From: an uncultured Bacteroidia bacterium
GTDB taxonomy: Bacteria > Bacteroidota > Bacteroidia > Bacteroidales > F082
Assembly (NCBI GenBank): GCA_902794155.1
Contig: CADBGN010000012.1
Coordinates: 1 to 41,922 of the forward strand
DNA length: 41,922 nucleotides
Direction: 5' to 3'
A program made the position numbers and the translations under genes. A model generated the notes under the pieces. The model did not search any database and was not told the DNA's origin. It saw nothing but the letters and a program-made list of their open reading frames with translations. This document shows, in pieces, positions 31,524 to 40,512 of the stretch (positions within the stretch are counted from its first letter, which is position 1; each line of letters begins with the position of its first letter).

Positions 31524-32015
31524 TTATTTCTTATTCATTCCTTCGAGTTGATCCTCAAGGGTTTTCAGCTCGTCACGCATCTCTTGCGTCTTCTTGCCGT
31601 ATTCTTTCATGACCTCGGGAGAGCCATAGATACAGGCACCTTCGCGACGCTCCAAGGCCATCCTCAGCTCGTCGATGCGTTGCTGAAGGGCATTACGTTC
31701 CTTATTCATAATCGCTTGTTGTTTGCTATCTTCCCAAATCTGTTTGCTTTGTTCCAAATCGACTTTTTTACCTAAACGATAGTTGATGGAGTCAATCTGA
31801 TATTGAAGACGGTTGTATTCCACCATGAATTCCGGACTAGGCACGGAGTCGCGACACGACATCCAATACATGTCGAGAGCCTGCTGGATGGAGTCTCGGT
31901 CTCTCTTTAATTGTTTCTTCTCGGCCTTAGTGAGGCCCTTGGTGGAGCAACATGCTACCAAGAAAGCCAACCCTGTAAGGGCGCCTATCCAAACTATTCG
32001 GACTACTTTTTTCAT
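31524..32015 (-). CDS. YGxP-motif lipoprotein A (163 residues, one motif), first gene of the operon
   Basis: I start it at the ATG at 32015, which gives the signal MKKVVRIVWIGALTGLAFLVAC with the lipid Cys at 22 as in all six members. An in-frame start at 32063 would precede the promoter box and break the pattern. The body has LDMYWMSCRDS, IDSINYRLGKKVDLEQS and the single motif ACIYGSPEVMKEYG near 129, then a helix to the end. A TATCTTTG box lies 24 nt upstream. Confidence 0.82.
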   Translation of the reverse strand: MKKVVRIVWIGALTGLAFLVACCSTKGLTKAEKKQLKRDRDSIQQALDMYWMSCRDSVPSPEFMVEYNRLQYQIDSINYRLGKKVDLEQSKQIWEDSKQQAIMNKERNALQQRIDELRMALERREGACIYGSPEVMKEYGKKTQEMRDELKTLEDQLEGMNKK

Positions 32016-32039
32016 TGTTTTTGATGTTATATAACGCTG

Positions 32040-32047
32040 CAAAGATA
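32040..32047 (-). promoter_or_regulatory. Bacteroidota -7 promoter box for the lipoprotein-radical SAM operon
   Basis: The minus strand reads TATCTTTG, matching TAnnTTTG. It lies 24 nt before the first lipoprotein ATG (32015). Gaps of 6-23 bp between the seven downstream genes leave little room for other promoters, so this probably drives all of them. Confidence 0.6.
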
Positions 32048-32109
32048 ATAGAAAAACTGACAATTGTGAAAGAAATCGGAAAAAACTGCTGCTTTTATGA
32101 AATATTTCC

Positions 32110-32117
32110 TATTTTTG
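32110..32117 (+). promoter_or_regulatory. Bacteroidota -7 promoter box for the lipoprotein gene at 32147
   Basis: TATTTTTG matches TAnnTTTG, 29 nt before the ATG at 32147. Together with the minus-strand box at 32040-32047 it makes a divergent promoter region. Confidence 0.55.
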
Positions 32118-32146
32118 CGCCAACGAACTTTAAAAAACACAACAAC

Positions 32147-32989
32147 ATGAAAAAAAGCTACAATTTTGGTAAGCGCATGCACAGCATAGCACTAGCCACT
32201 CTCGGCTTCGGCCTTACCCTTTGCATGACTAGCTGTCCAGATGGTGTCAATCTCAACAACCTTCCTATCGACACGGGCAGCATTGAGAAACTTGTGCAAC
32301 CTAAAGACCAATGGCATTCACTTGTCAGCGAGTCCAAGGCCAACGCCCAAGTGGAAGGCAACACCCTGACCTATGGCACGCACACCTACACAGTGAATGG
32401 TGACATCAATTTCAACAGCACCGATCACAGAACCCCCACTGCCTCGGTCACTTTCACGAACATCCCTTCTGGCTATGCCGAGTTTGAAGCCGTTTACAAT
32501 GGCCTCTTAGGCAAATCCATCCAGGGCACTGCCGCCATGATTCCCATGGCCATTGAACTCTATGCCCGTGACGCCTCCATTGGCAAAAAGTGTTTCGACC
32601 TGCTGTGCAACAGTTCTTCAACCGTCGACGGAATCATTCGCATACTGAAAACCAAGCTCGTTCCATCGGAATACGGTCCCGAGAACGACCAGTACATCCA
32701 GCGTTACATGGCCGCCGCTTTGCTGAAAGGCGCCGACTGCACCAACGCCTATACACCTCAAGAGCCTTACACCGTCGAGATGTGCTCCTCGCCCAATGGT
32801 ATCCAAGAATCCCAAATGTCGGGTGGTACGGTGTACTACACCTACATCCTGGCCAAGGGTTGGGACTCTGAGCAACGCGCTGTTGACGTGTTCATGCCAT
32901 ACAACGGCACCACCTACAAGGTCTTCAACTGCCCTTCGACTTACACACAGTGCAAAAACATCAGAGGCACTTGGGGAGGCCTGAAATAA
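32147..32989 (+). CDS. Lipoprotein of unknown function (possibly DUF6935-like)
   Basis: A 280-residue protein. A somewhat long signal ends in the lipobox LCMTSC (lipid Cys about 29). The body includes TYGTHTYTVNGDINF, a central GYAEFEAVYNGLLGKSIQGTAAMIPMAIELYARD, and four or more later cysteines (KKCFDLLC, ADCTN, EMCSS, FNCPS) that may form disulfides. I faintly recall the central block from Bacteroidales proteins with a domain of unknown function (DUF6935), but cannot confirm it. The ATG at 32147 fits the promoter; upstream in-frame starts precede it. A strong terminator follows. Confidence 0.75.
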   Translation: MKKSYNFGKRMHSIALATLGFGLTLCMTSCPDGVNLNNLPIDTGSIEKLVQPKDQWHSLVSESKANAQVEGNTLTYGTHTYTVNGDINFNSTDHRTPTASVTFTNIPSGYAEFEAVYNGLLGKSIQGTAAMIPMAIELYARDASIGKKCFDLLCNSSSTVDGIIRILKTKLVPSEYGPENDQYIQRYMAAALLKGADCTNAYTPQEPYTVEMCSSPNGIQESQMSGGTVYYTYILAKGWDSEQRAVDVFMPYNGTTYKVFNCPSTYTQCKNIRGTWGGLK

Positions 32990-33025
32990 AGAAGTTTGGC
33001 ATTTACATTTGACCCCAGACAAATC

Positions 33026-33052
33026 AGAGACGCTCTCGGGCGTCTCTTTTTT
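33026..33052 (+). terminator. Rho-independent terminator after the 32147 gene
   Basis: AGAGACGC (33026-33033) pairs with GCGTCTCT (33040-33047) over a 6-nt loop, followed by a T-run ending at 33052. It isolates the lipoprotein gene from the giant gene downstream. Confidence 0.88.
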
Positions 33053-33071
33053 GTTTGTCCCAAACGGATTG

Positions 33072-33128
33072 TTTTCAACAACCATGTTGATAATCCTGTT
33101 CATAACCCTGTTGAAAAAATGTTGAAAA
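33072..33128. other. Phased array of DnaA-box-like 9-mers
   Basis: Four direct 9-mers of the form TGTTsAwAA occur at 33085, 33097, 33109 and 33120, spaced 12, 12 and 11 nt. On the other strand they read TTATCAACA, TTATGAACA, TTTTCAACA and TTTTCAACA, one to three changes from the DnaA box TTATCCACA. A fifth copy (TTTTCAACA) is inverted at 33072-33080. The array lies between a terminator and the promoter of the giant gene. It could bind DnaA or another regulator. Confidence 0.5.
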
Positions 33129-33172
33129 CTTAACGGCACCCATGCCGCTGGGTACGACTACATTTTTCTAAT

Positions 33173-33204
33173 TTTGAAAACTTCCTCTAAAAGGATTACT
33201 TTTG
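33173..33204 (+). promoter_or_regulatory. Full Bacteroidota promoter for the giant T9SS protein gene
   Basis: TTTG at 33173-33176 and TACTTTTG at 33197-33204 are separated by 20 nt. This is the best match in the window to the -33 TTTG / -7 TAnnTTTG pattern. The ATG follows 40 nt downstream. Confidence 0.7.
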
Positions 33205-33244
33205 AAATAAATCATTAAGTATCAAATAATTAAACCATTTTCAA

Positions 33245-36200
33245 ATGAAACGTAAACTTACTTTTTTATTGACAACAGTTTTGCTATTGGCTATGAATGC
33301 TTTAACGGCAACTGCGCAAAACACCTACGAAAAGGTTACTTCCACACCAAACGACTGGACAGGAGAATACCTTTTGGTCTTTGAAGCCGATACCACAACA
33401 GCCTATAGTTGGACAGGAGTTGATGCTGCCAATTGTTACGAAATTATGACAATTAATGGCAACATCATTTCTGCTTCAAATGCGGTTACCATCAGTATTG
33501 CCGAAATGGAAGGCGGTTACTCCATCTTAGTCAATGGTGGAACCAACAATGGCAAATACATCTATGGTCAATCCGGATCCAACATAATCAAATTTGGAAC
33601 TAGTCCTGAATTGAACACGCTCGAATGTGAAAGCGATGGCATTAAAATCACTTCCTACACATCCGTCATGAGATTCAATAGCGCAATCAACAATTTGAGA
33701 TTCAGGTATTTCAAGTCTACTTCTTATACCAACCAACAAGTTGTCCAATTATACAAGAAAAACGATGGCGGACAACAGCAAGAAACCGTTGCAACACCTA
33801 CCTTCAACCCTGCAGGCGGCACTTATTATGAACCACAATCTGTGACCATCAGTTGCGCCACCCAAGGCGCCACCATCTACTACACCACAGACGGTAACGA
33901 GCCGACCGAAAACAGTCAGCAATATAGTATTGGTACATCGCTGAACATTAGTGAGACTACGACCCTCAAAGCTAAAGCTTTCAAGAGTGGATATATAGCC
34001 AGCCCCACAGCAACAGCAACCTATACCTTCCCTTCTGTAGTCAATATTTCCAGTATCACAGCAGCAGGCTCATATACTGTGCAGGGCACCATCGTAGCCA
34101 AGAGTGCCCGAGGCTTTATCGTCGGCGATGGCACCGGATATGTGTACTATTACAACCAAAACTACTCCCAAAGCAGCTATAACATCGGTGACATGGTGAA
34201 GCTGTCAGGCTCCGTCGTGGTCTACGGTGGCGTGTTTGAATTCAACAATAGCACAACCGTCACAGCTGCCACCAGTTCCAACTATGTAGCGGAAGAGCCC
34301 ACCATCATCACTGGTGCGGAAATGGACAGCAGAGTGGCTTCCACCACACCCGCCCAACTTTCAAGCTATGTGCAATACGAGGGAACGCTCTCCATCAGCG
34401 GAACGCACTACAACATCACTGACATTGATGGCGCTACGACGGCCATTGGCAGCATCTCCTACCCGATCAGCACCGATTTCACTTCGCTGGAAGGACAAGA
34501 AGTCGTAGTGAAAGGCTATTACGTCGGCATCTCGACCAGCACTTATTACAACACCATGCTGGGAAGCATCGAAGAGATTGTGGTTACCAATCCACAACTG
34601 ACGGTTGCTCCGACCGAGCTTTCCGGGTTCCAATATACCTATAACGCTGGCCCATCGCAGGCCTTGAATTTCATCGTGACAGGCAACGATTTGACAAACA
34701 GTGTCAGTGTCACGGCTCCACAAAACTTTGAAGTATCCATCAACTCTGATGGTCCATTCAATAATACTGTTACCCTCAGCCCCACAGCTGGTACATTGAA
34801 CGCTGTTCATGTTTATGTTAGAATGAAATCTGGACTTGAAGTGGGCTCCTATTCGGGCAACGTCACCCTTGCCTCAGGCACCTTGAATGCCTCGGTTGCT
34901 TTGAGCGGCACGGTGAGCGAACTGCTTGTGGCCGAAACGCCCGTCTTCTCTCCTGCAGGCGGCAATTACCTCACCGCACAAACCGTAAGCATCAGCAGTC
35001 CCACTACAGGTGCCAGCATCCACTATACTACCGACGGCAGCGATCCCACAGAGAACAGTCCCGTCTACAGTGCCCCCCTCACAGTGAGTGTCACCACAAC
35101 CATCAAGGCCGTTGCCACTGCAACAGGCTATGCTAATAGTGCCATTGCTGAAGCCACATACAACATCAACGAAACCATTACCATCGCTGAAGCCCGTGCA
35201 CTTGAAATCGATGAATATGGTTGCGTGGAAGGCACTGTCACTTTCATTGACAACCGTAACGTTTATGTGCAAGATGCTACCGCCGGCATTGTTCTATTCC
35301 TAAACAACAACACGGTGCCTTCAACTCTTGCCATCGGCGACAACGTGCGCGCATATGGCAAACGTGCTGTTTACAATGGCTTGGTTGAATTAAGTGGCAT
35401 TAATGGCAACGACGCCAACAAATTCATAATCCTCTCAAGCAACAATTCTCTTCCCTTGGCTATTAAGACCATCGCAGAAATCAATGCTGACTATAGTGGC
35501 AGCAATATGCTACAGTCAACCCGAGTGAAGATTGTAGATGCCATCATCGGCGTTATCAACACCAACGGTAATACGGAACTCACACAAGAGGGCAACAGCA
35601 TTAACATCTACCGTATTCCCAACGTTGAAGGTTTGACACAAGGCGACTTGGTAACCGTGACTGGCGTCATCGGTTGTTTTAACGCAGTGCAACTGCGAGT
35701 GGTCAATGCCAGCGATGTGTTGTATGAGCACCATCCTGTTATGACTGCCACTCCCACCTCACTGAGCGGTTTTACCTACGATATCGAAGAAGGTGGCCCT
35801 TCCGCCATTAACCACATCGAATTGGCAGGCGACTACCTCGTCGGCCCGGTGCAAGTTTACCCATCAGAAAGTTTTGAAGTCTCAACACTTGGAGATGAGT
35901 TATTCCAGTCGGAGAACCCTGCCAACATTTACAACCCAGGTAGTTTCTATGGCATTAAGGTATATGTCCGTATGAAAGCTGGCCTTGAAGCAGGCTCTTA
36001 CGAAGAGCAGTTGACGGTCGTCTCGGAAGGCGCCGACACGCTCTATATCAATGTCTCTGGCTCCGTCACGGGCGAGACTCCCACGCCTCCTGATCCACCC
36101 ACACCACCTACCCCAGGCGATGGTAATTATGTACGCATCAGTGACCTGAACAGCCTTTCCGCTGGCAGTTATGTCATCATTGCCGCCCGCTTCGACGACA

Positions 36201-39200
36201 ACGCCTCCGACTACTACGCCATGACCGCGGCCACGACAGGCAAGCCTACAGGCATACTGTTCACTTCGGCTACATCAGGAAACGACGAAGTGCTGCCCGC
36301 CTCCATCGTTGACGAAGAAAGCAACTATTATTGGGTTGTGGGCGTAACCGACAACGGCTACACCTTCACCAACGCCGCCGGCGAGCTGATTGGCTATGGT
36401 GCTAGCGGCACCGATTTCGTATCAGGTGGTGAAAAGACCGAATGGGTCATTACTCTCGAGACCGCTGGCGAAAGCGCCATGGTACCTGGTTACAATGGAT
36501 TCTATATCACCAATGCCACCACTACAAATAGAGGTTTCGCTTTAAACAACAACCACAACTATGGCGCATACGCCACCTCTAATAATAATGGTAGCGGCTA
36601 CAACTTCTATCTCGACTTCTTTGTGAAAACCGAAGGCGGCGAACCGCCCGTTCCTACCGTGGCCACACCCACCTTCACTCCCGAAGCCGGTACCTATTAT
36701 GAAGAACAAAGCGTGAGTATTGCTTGTGCTACCGAGGGCGCGACGATTTACTACACCTTGGACGGTAGCGACCCGAGTGAAAACAGCCTTGTTTACAGCG
36801 CGCCGCTGGACATTAATCAAACTACCACCATCAAAGCCATCGCGATGAAGGAAGGCTACAACAATAGCAGTATCGCCGAGGCCACCTATACCATCCAAAT
36901 CGGTGTCGTCACCATATTCAACCAAGACTGGGAAGGTGAGATGAACGGCTGGACTTTCGTCAATGTGGAAGGCGAAATGACTTGGAACATAGCCAGCTAC
37001 CAAGGTAACCACTACGCATACGCCAACGGCTTCAGCAGTGGATCTGCACATGCTAATGAAGACTGGTGCATCTCCCCTGCCTTCAACCTCGACGCCATCA
37101 ACAATCCGACGTTGAGTTTCCGCACTGCGATGAAGTTTACAGGCAACGACCTTGAAGTGTTTTTCTCCAACGACTACGATGGCGAAGACCCGACTGAGGC
37201 TACTTGGACCGCCTTGAACTGCGACCTATCAACAGGCAACTACGAATGGGTTGAATCTGGTGACATCGACCTGAGCAGTTTCAACGGCACCATGTGTTAC
37301 ATTGGTTTCAAGTACACCTGTGAAGAAAGCGCCGCGGCAGCTTGGGAAGTTGACGACATCATTCTTGTTGGCATGACCTCCGATCCTGTCGTTAACGTCA
37401 CACCTTTGGCCTTGAACGGTTTCAGCTATACCGAAGGCAATGGCCCGTCAGACGAACAAAGCTTTACCGTCGCCGGCTTCAACCTGAGCGGCAACATTAT
37501 TATTTCCGAGGCTTCACACTATGAAATCTCACTCGCCTCTGGCGACGACTTCGCTGCACAAAGTGCCATCACGCTGAACCACAGCAACGGCACCATCGAA
37601 GAGACCACCATCTATGTCCGACTGAAAGCCGGTCTTGCCGTCGGTGAATACAACGACGAAGACATCACCATCACTTGTTCCGATGTCGATGATATCGAAG
37701 TAACCTGCAATGGCAGCGTTACAGCGCAGCCCGTGCCTGGCGACAATTATGTGCGCATCAGCGATGTGGGTGCCTTGGCCGCCGGTAACCGCGTCATCCT
37801 CGCCGCCCGTTACAACGAGACGGCCAACGCTTACCTCGCTATCGCCAATGCCCCAACAAGCGGCAAGCTCACCACCACCGAGTTCACCAGCGAGATGAGC
37901 GGCTCTGAGGAAATCATTCCCGCCAGCATCCTTAGCGATGAAGACAGCCATTATTGGACCGTGGATGTCACGGCGGACGGCTACACCTTCACCAACGCCA
38001 ATGGCGACATGATCGGCTATGGCAACAACGGCACCAACCTCGTATTGAATGGAGAAAAGACCGTTTGGACAATTGACTCAGACGTCTCTTCACCCGAGAG
38101 CTTGGTACCAGATTATTTCGGTTTCAACATCGCAAATGCCACCACAGAAACCCGAGCCATGGCTTTGCGCGTCACCGAAACGGAGAGTGTAGTGAAAGCT
38201 TACTCCACCGGCAACATGACCAATGGCGAGTACAACTTCTTCCTCGACATCTTTATGCAAGGCGAAGGCGGCTCATGCACCGTGGCTGCCCCGACCTTCA
38301 ACCCTGTTGGAGGCACCTATTACGAGACACAGGATGTCACCCTCAGCTGCGCCACTGCTGATGCCACCATCTATTACAGCCTCGACTCCGAAAACGGCCA
38401 TTGGGAAGAATATGAAGAAGCCATTACCATTGACGAAAGCATGACCCTCTGGGCATACGCCGAGAAGGAAGGCTGCAACGACAGTCCTGTCGTCAGTGCT
38501 GAATATGTGATCCAAAACGACCTCGTCATCATCTTCAACCAAGACTGGGAAGAAGATTGGCACGGTTGGACTGAGGTCTGCGTGGAAGGCGACTCACTCT
38601 GGCGCATCGCCTCCTACCAAGGCAACCACTACGCATACGCCAACGGCTACAACCATCCTACCTCAGAGGATTGGCTCATCTCGCCCGCTTTCGATTTGGA
38701 CAGCTACAACGATGTGGTGCTGACCTTCAGAACGGCTAAGAACTACACTGGTGAAGACATCAAAGTGTACTTCTCCAACGACTACGACGGCCAAGACCCG
38801 ACTGCTGCCACATGGGAAGAACTTGATTGCGAGCTTTCGGAAGGCGGCTGGAACTGGGTTGAATCAGGCGAAATCAGCCTTGACGAATTCAGTGGTTCGA
38901 ACTGCTACATCGGTTTCAAGTACACTTGCATCGATGAAGAGGCTGCTGGCTGGGAAGTCGATGACATCATGCTCGTTTCGGGTGGAGGCAACACCAACCC
39001 GACCCTGACGGCCACACCTAATACAATTAATGGCCTCGACTATATTGAAGGCGAAGGCCCTTCTAATTCACAAAGCTACACTTTAACTGGCTCCAACTTG
39101 GTGGGAGAAGGCGACGTGACCTTGACGGCCAGCGAAAACTTCGAAATCTCTTTGAATGATGAAGACTTCTTTACAACGCTGTATGTCCAATATGCCGATG

Positions 39201-40405
39201 GACTACTCGTCGACCAACCTGTGACCATCTTTGTCCGTCTGGCCGAGGGTCTTGATGTCGACACCTACGAAGGAACAATCACCCATGAAGGCGGCGAGGC
39301 CTCAACCGTGGTCAGCGTGACTGGTACTGTCCACAGTGAGGAGGAGCCTGCCATCGAGGCCTTTATGCCTATGTATATCCAAGGCAACAACGGCTCGAAC
39401 AACAACCGTGTTCCAGTAGCCACGTCTGCGTATATATTCAACTTGGAGCCCAACACAACCTATCGTTATACCAACCAATTCGTTGACGCAAACGACGGTC
39501 CTGAGACCGCTGGTGCCGGAAATATCATTTATGCCAATCCTGAAGGCTTCTATCGTAGCACCAGCCCAAGCCTCTCGACTGAAGGTGGTTATGGTGAGTT
39601 TACCACTGATGAAGTGGGCTCCGCTTTCGTTTGGTTCATCAACGAACCTACTGCAAACGCCCGTTTCACTCCGGGCAATCAAGTCTATCTTCGCATCCGC
39701 ATCAACGACGGTCACGACGGCACAACGGTTGACCAGGCCTTCACCACTGAAGACTACGCCACTGTGCTAAACTATGGCACCGAATACGATGAATACAGTG
39801 CATCTGCCTTCTATGCTAAGAGCAATGAACCCGCTATGACCTTCGCCATGCTTCTTGCCGACCAAGAAGACGAGCGTCCCATCTACTCCACTTGCATCGA
39901 AACAGTAGGAGTGGACTACGGAAGCATCAACCAGTACGCTGACTTCTATAAAGAATTGGTTGCCGGAAACGATGGTTGGTTCGGTGGCATCCTGCCCAAC
40001 GACAACAAAGACGGAATCAATGCGATTTGGATCGTGGACAGAGAAAATAATATCGTCAACACATTCGCTGTCGAGGATGGACAATGGCAACCTAATGCCA
40101 ACACCATCAACCCGAACGCTGGTCTCGACGAGCCCATCTTCATCGACCTCACCGACGATGGCGTTGAAGAAGGCATGACTGCCAACGTGAAGGTTTGGAG
40201 CGCCGACCATGAATTTGTAATCGAAAACGGCGACAACACCCATTATACAATGACCGTGTACAACGTCCTCGGTCAGCCCATGATGATGAAGCAGATCAAC
40301 GCAGGCAGCACTGAGCGCATCAGCCACAGCCTCGCCACGGGCGTCTACGTCATCAGTTTGCAAAACAACCAGAACGCAGTTTCTGTAAAAGTAATAGTTA
40401 AGTAA
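33245..40405 (+). CDS. Giant modular secreted protein with chitobiase-like, choice-of-anchor J and T9SS sorting domains
   Basis: A 2386-residue protein with a signal peptide (to about residue 24). Domain order by residue: N-terminal domain 27-175; chitobiase-like repeat 182-262; OB-fold-like 264-449; Ig-like 451-559; chitobiase-like 562-643; OB-like 643-830; Ig-like 832-943; Pro-rich linker 943-961. Then come two copies of a module made of a YVRISD domain, a chitobiase-like repeat, a cleaved-adhesin/choice-of-anchor-J domain and an Ig-like domain (961-1495 and 1500-2030). A C-terminal domain precedes a type A T9SS sorting signal (about 2311-2386: VYNVLGQPMMMKQ, LATGVYVISL). It is likely exported by T9SS and surface-attached as an adhesin or glycan-binding protein. 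No catalytic domain is recognised. Confidence 0.9.
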   Translation: MKRKLTFLLTTVLLLAMNALTATAQNTYEKVTSTPNDWTGEYLLVFEADTTTAYSWTGVDAANCYEIMTINGNIISASNAVTISIAEMEGGYSILVNGGTNNGKYIYGQSGSNIIKFGTSPELNTLECESDGIKITSYTSVMRFNSAINNLRFRYFKSTSYTNQQVVQLYKKNDGGQQQETVATPTFNPAGGTYYEPQSVTISCATQGATIYYTTDGNEPTENSQQYSIGTSLNISETTTLKAKAFKSGYIASPTATATYTFPSVVNISSITAAGSYTVQGTIVAKSARGFIVGDGTGYVYYYNQNYSQSSYNIGDMVKLSGSVVVYGGVFEFNNSTTVTAATSSNYVAEEPTIITGAEMDSRVASTTPAQLSSYVQYEGTLSISGTHYNITDIDGATTAIGSISYPISTDFTSLEGQEVVVKGYYVGISTSTYYNTMLGSIEEIVVTNPQLTVAPTELSGFQYTYNAGPSQALNFIVTGNDLTNSVSVTAPQNFEVSINSDGPFNNTVTLSPTAGTLNAVHVYVRMKSGLEVGSYSGNVTLASGTLNASVALSGTVSELLVAETPVFSPAGGNYLTAQTVSISSPTTGASIHYTTDGSDPTENSPVYSAPLTVSVTTTIKAVATATGYANSAIAEATYNINETITIAEARALEIDEYGCVEGTVTFIDNRNVYVQDATAGIVLFLNNNTVPSTLAIGDNVRAYGKRAVYNGLVELSGINGNDANKFIILSSNNSLPLAIKTIAEINADYSGSNMLQSTRVKIVDAIIGVINTNGNTELTQEGNSINIYRIPNVEGLTQGDLVTVTGVIGCFNAVQLRVVNASDVLYEHHPVMTATPTSLSGFTYDIEEGGPSAINHIELAGDYLVGPVQVYPSESFEVSTLGDELFQSENPANIYNPGSFYGIKVYVRMKAGLEAGSYEEQLTVVSEGADTLYINVSGSVTGETPTPPDPPTPPTPGDGNYVRISDLNSLSAGSYVIIAARFDDNASDYYAMTAATTGKPTGILFTSATSGNDEVLPASIVDEESNYYWVVGVTDNGYTFTNAAGELIGYGASGTDFVSGGEKTEWVITLETAGESAMVPGYNGFYITNATTTNRGFALNNNHNYGAYATSNNNGSGYNFYLDFFVKTEGGEPPVPTVATPTFTPEAGTYYEEQSVSIACATEGATIYYTLDGSDPSENSLVYSAPLDINQTTTIKAIAMKEGYNNSSIAEATYTIQIGVVTIFNQDWEGEMNGWTFVNVEGEMTWNIASYQGNHYAYANGFSSGSAHANEDWCISPAFNLDAINNPTLSFRTAMKFTGNDLEVFFSNDYDGEDPTEATWTALNCDLSTGNYEWVESGDIDLSSFNGTMCYIGFKYTCEESAAAAWEVDDIILVGMTSDPVVNVTPLALNGFSYTEGNGPSDEQSFTVAGFNLSGNIIISEASHYEISLASGDDFAAQSAITLNHSNGTIEETTIYVRLKAGLAVGEYNDEDITITCSDVDDIEVTCNGSVTAQPVPGDNYVRISDVGALAAGNRVILAARYNETANAYLAIANAPTSGKLTTTEFTSEMSGSEEIIPASILSDEDSHYWTVDVTADGYTFTNANGDMIGYGNNGTNLVLNGEKTVWTIDSDVSSPESLVPDYFGFNIANATTETRAMALRVTETESVVKAYSTGNMTNGEYNFFLDIFMQGEGGSCTVAAPTFNPVGGTYYETQDVTLSCATADATIYYSLDSENGHWEEYEEAITIDESMTLWAYAEKEGCNDSPVVSAEYVIQNDLVIIFNQDWEEDWHGWTEVCVEGDSLWRIASYQGNHYAYANGYNHPTSEDWLISPAFDLDSYNDVVLTFRTAKNYTGEDIKVYFSNDYDGQDPTAATWEELDCELSEGGWNWVESGEISLDEFSGSNCYIGFKYTCIDEEAAGWEVDDIMLVSGGGNTNPTLTATPNTINGLDYIEGEGPSNSQSYTLTGSNLVGEGDVTLTASENFEISLNDEDFFTTLYVQYADGLLVDQPVTIFVRLAEGLDVDTYEGTITHEGGEASTVVSVTGTVHSEEEPAIEAFMPMYIQGNNGSNNNRVPVATSAYIFNLEPNTTYRYTNQFVDANDGPETAGAGNIIYANPEGFYRSTSPSLSTEGGYGEFTTDEVGSAFVWFINEPTANARFTPGNQVYLRIRINDGHDGTTVDQAFTTEDYATVLNYGTEYDEYSASAFYAKSNEPAMTFAMLLADQEDERPIYSTCIETVGVDYGSINQYADFYKELVAGNDGWFGGILPNDNKDGINAIWIVDRENNIVNTFAVEDGQWQPNANTINPNAGLDEPIFIDLTDDGVEEGMTANVKVWSADHEFVIENGDNTHYTMTVYNVLGQPMMMKQINAGSTERISHSLATGVYVISLQNNQNAVSVKVIVK
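36127..39333 (+). repeat. 1.6-kb tandem duplication inside the giant gene
   Basis: The segment from the first YVRISD domain to the third Ig-like domain (36127-37728) is repeated at about 37744-39333; corresponding blocks are offset by 1612-1622 nt. Some stretches are nearly identical in DNA, for example around 37001-37030 and 38617-38647 (encoding SYQGNHYAYANG), while others have diverged, which implies recent exchange or strong constraint at those places. Confidence 0.8.
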
Positions 40406-40423
40406 TAGTTAGGTAAGTAATTC

Positions 40424-40472
40424 TTCCCCTTCGGGGGAACAAAAAGTCCGGGAGCTTGCTCTCGGACTTTTT
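40424..40472 (+). terminator. Double hairpin terminator after the giant gene
   Basis: First hairpin: TTCCCC/GGGGAA closing a UUCG tetraloop (40424-40439). Second: AAAAAGTCCG (40441-40450) pairs with CGGACTTTTT (40463-40472), extended by GGAG/CTCT pairing, and ends in a T-run. The symmetry lets it serve the converging minus-strand gene as well. Confidence 0.85.
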
Positions 40473-40512
40473 CGTTTCATCGCCTTAGTTATCAACAAGC
40501 CAGTTGCACCTA

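Noticed and set aside
33072-33128. Calling this the chromosomal origin of replication
   Set aside because: Only the box array is visible; there is no dnaA or other origin-linked gene in the window and skew cannot be assessed here, so it is reported as an array only.
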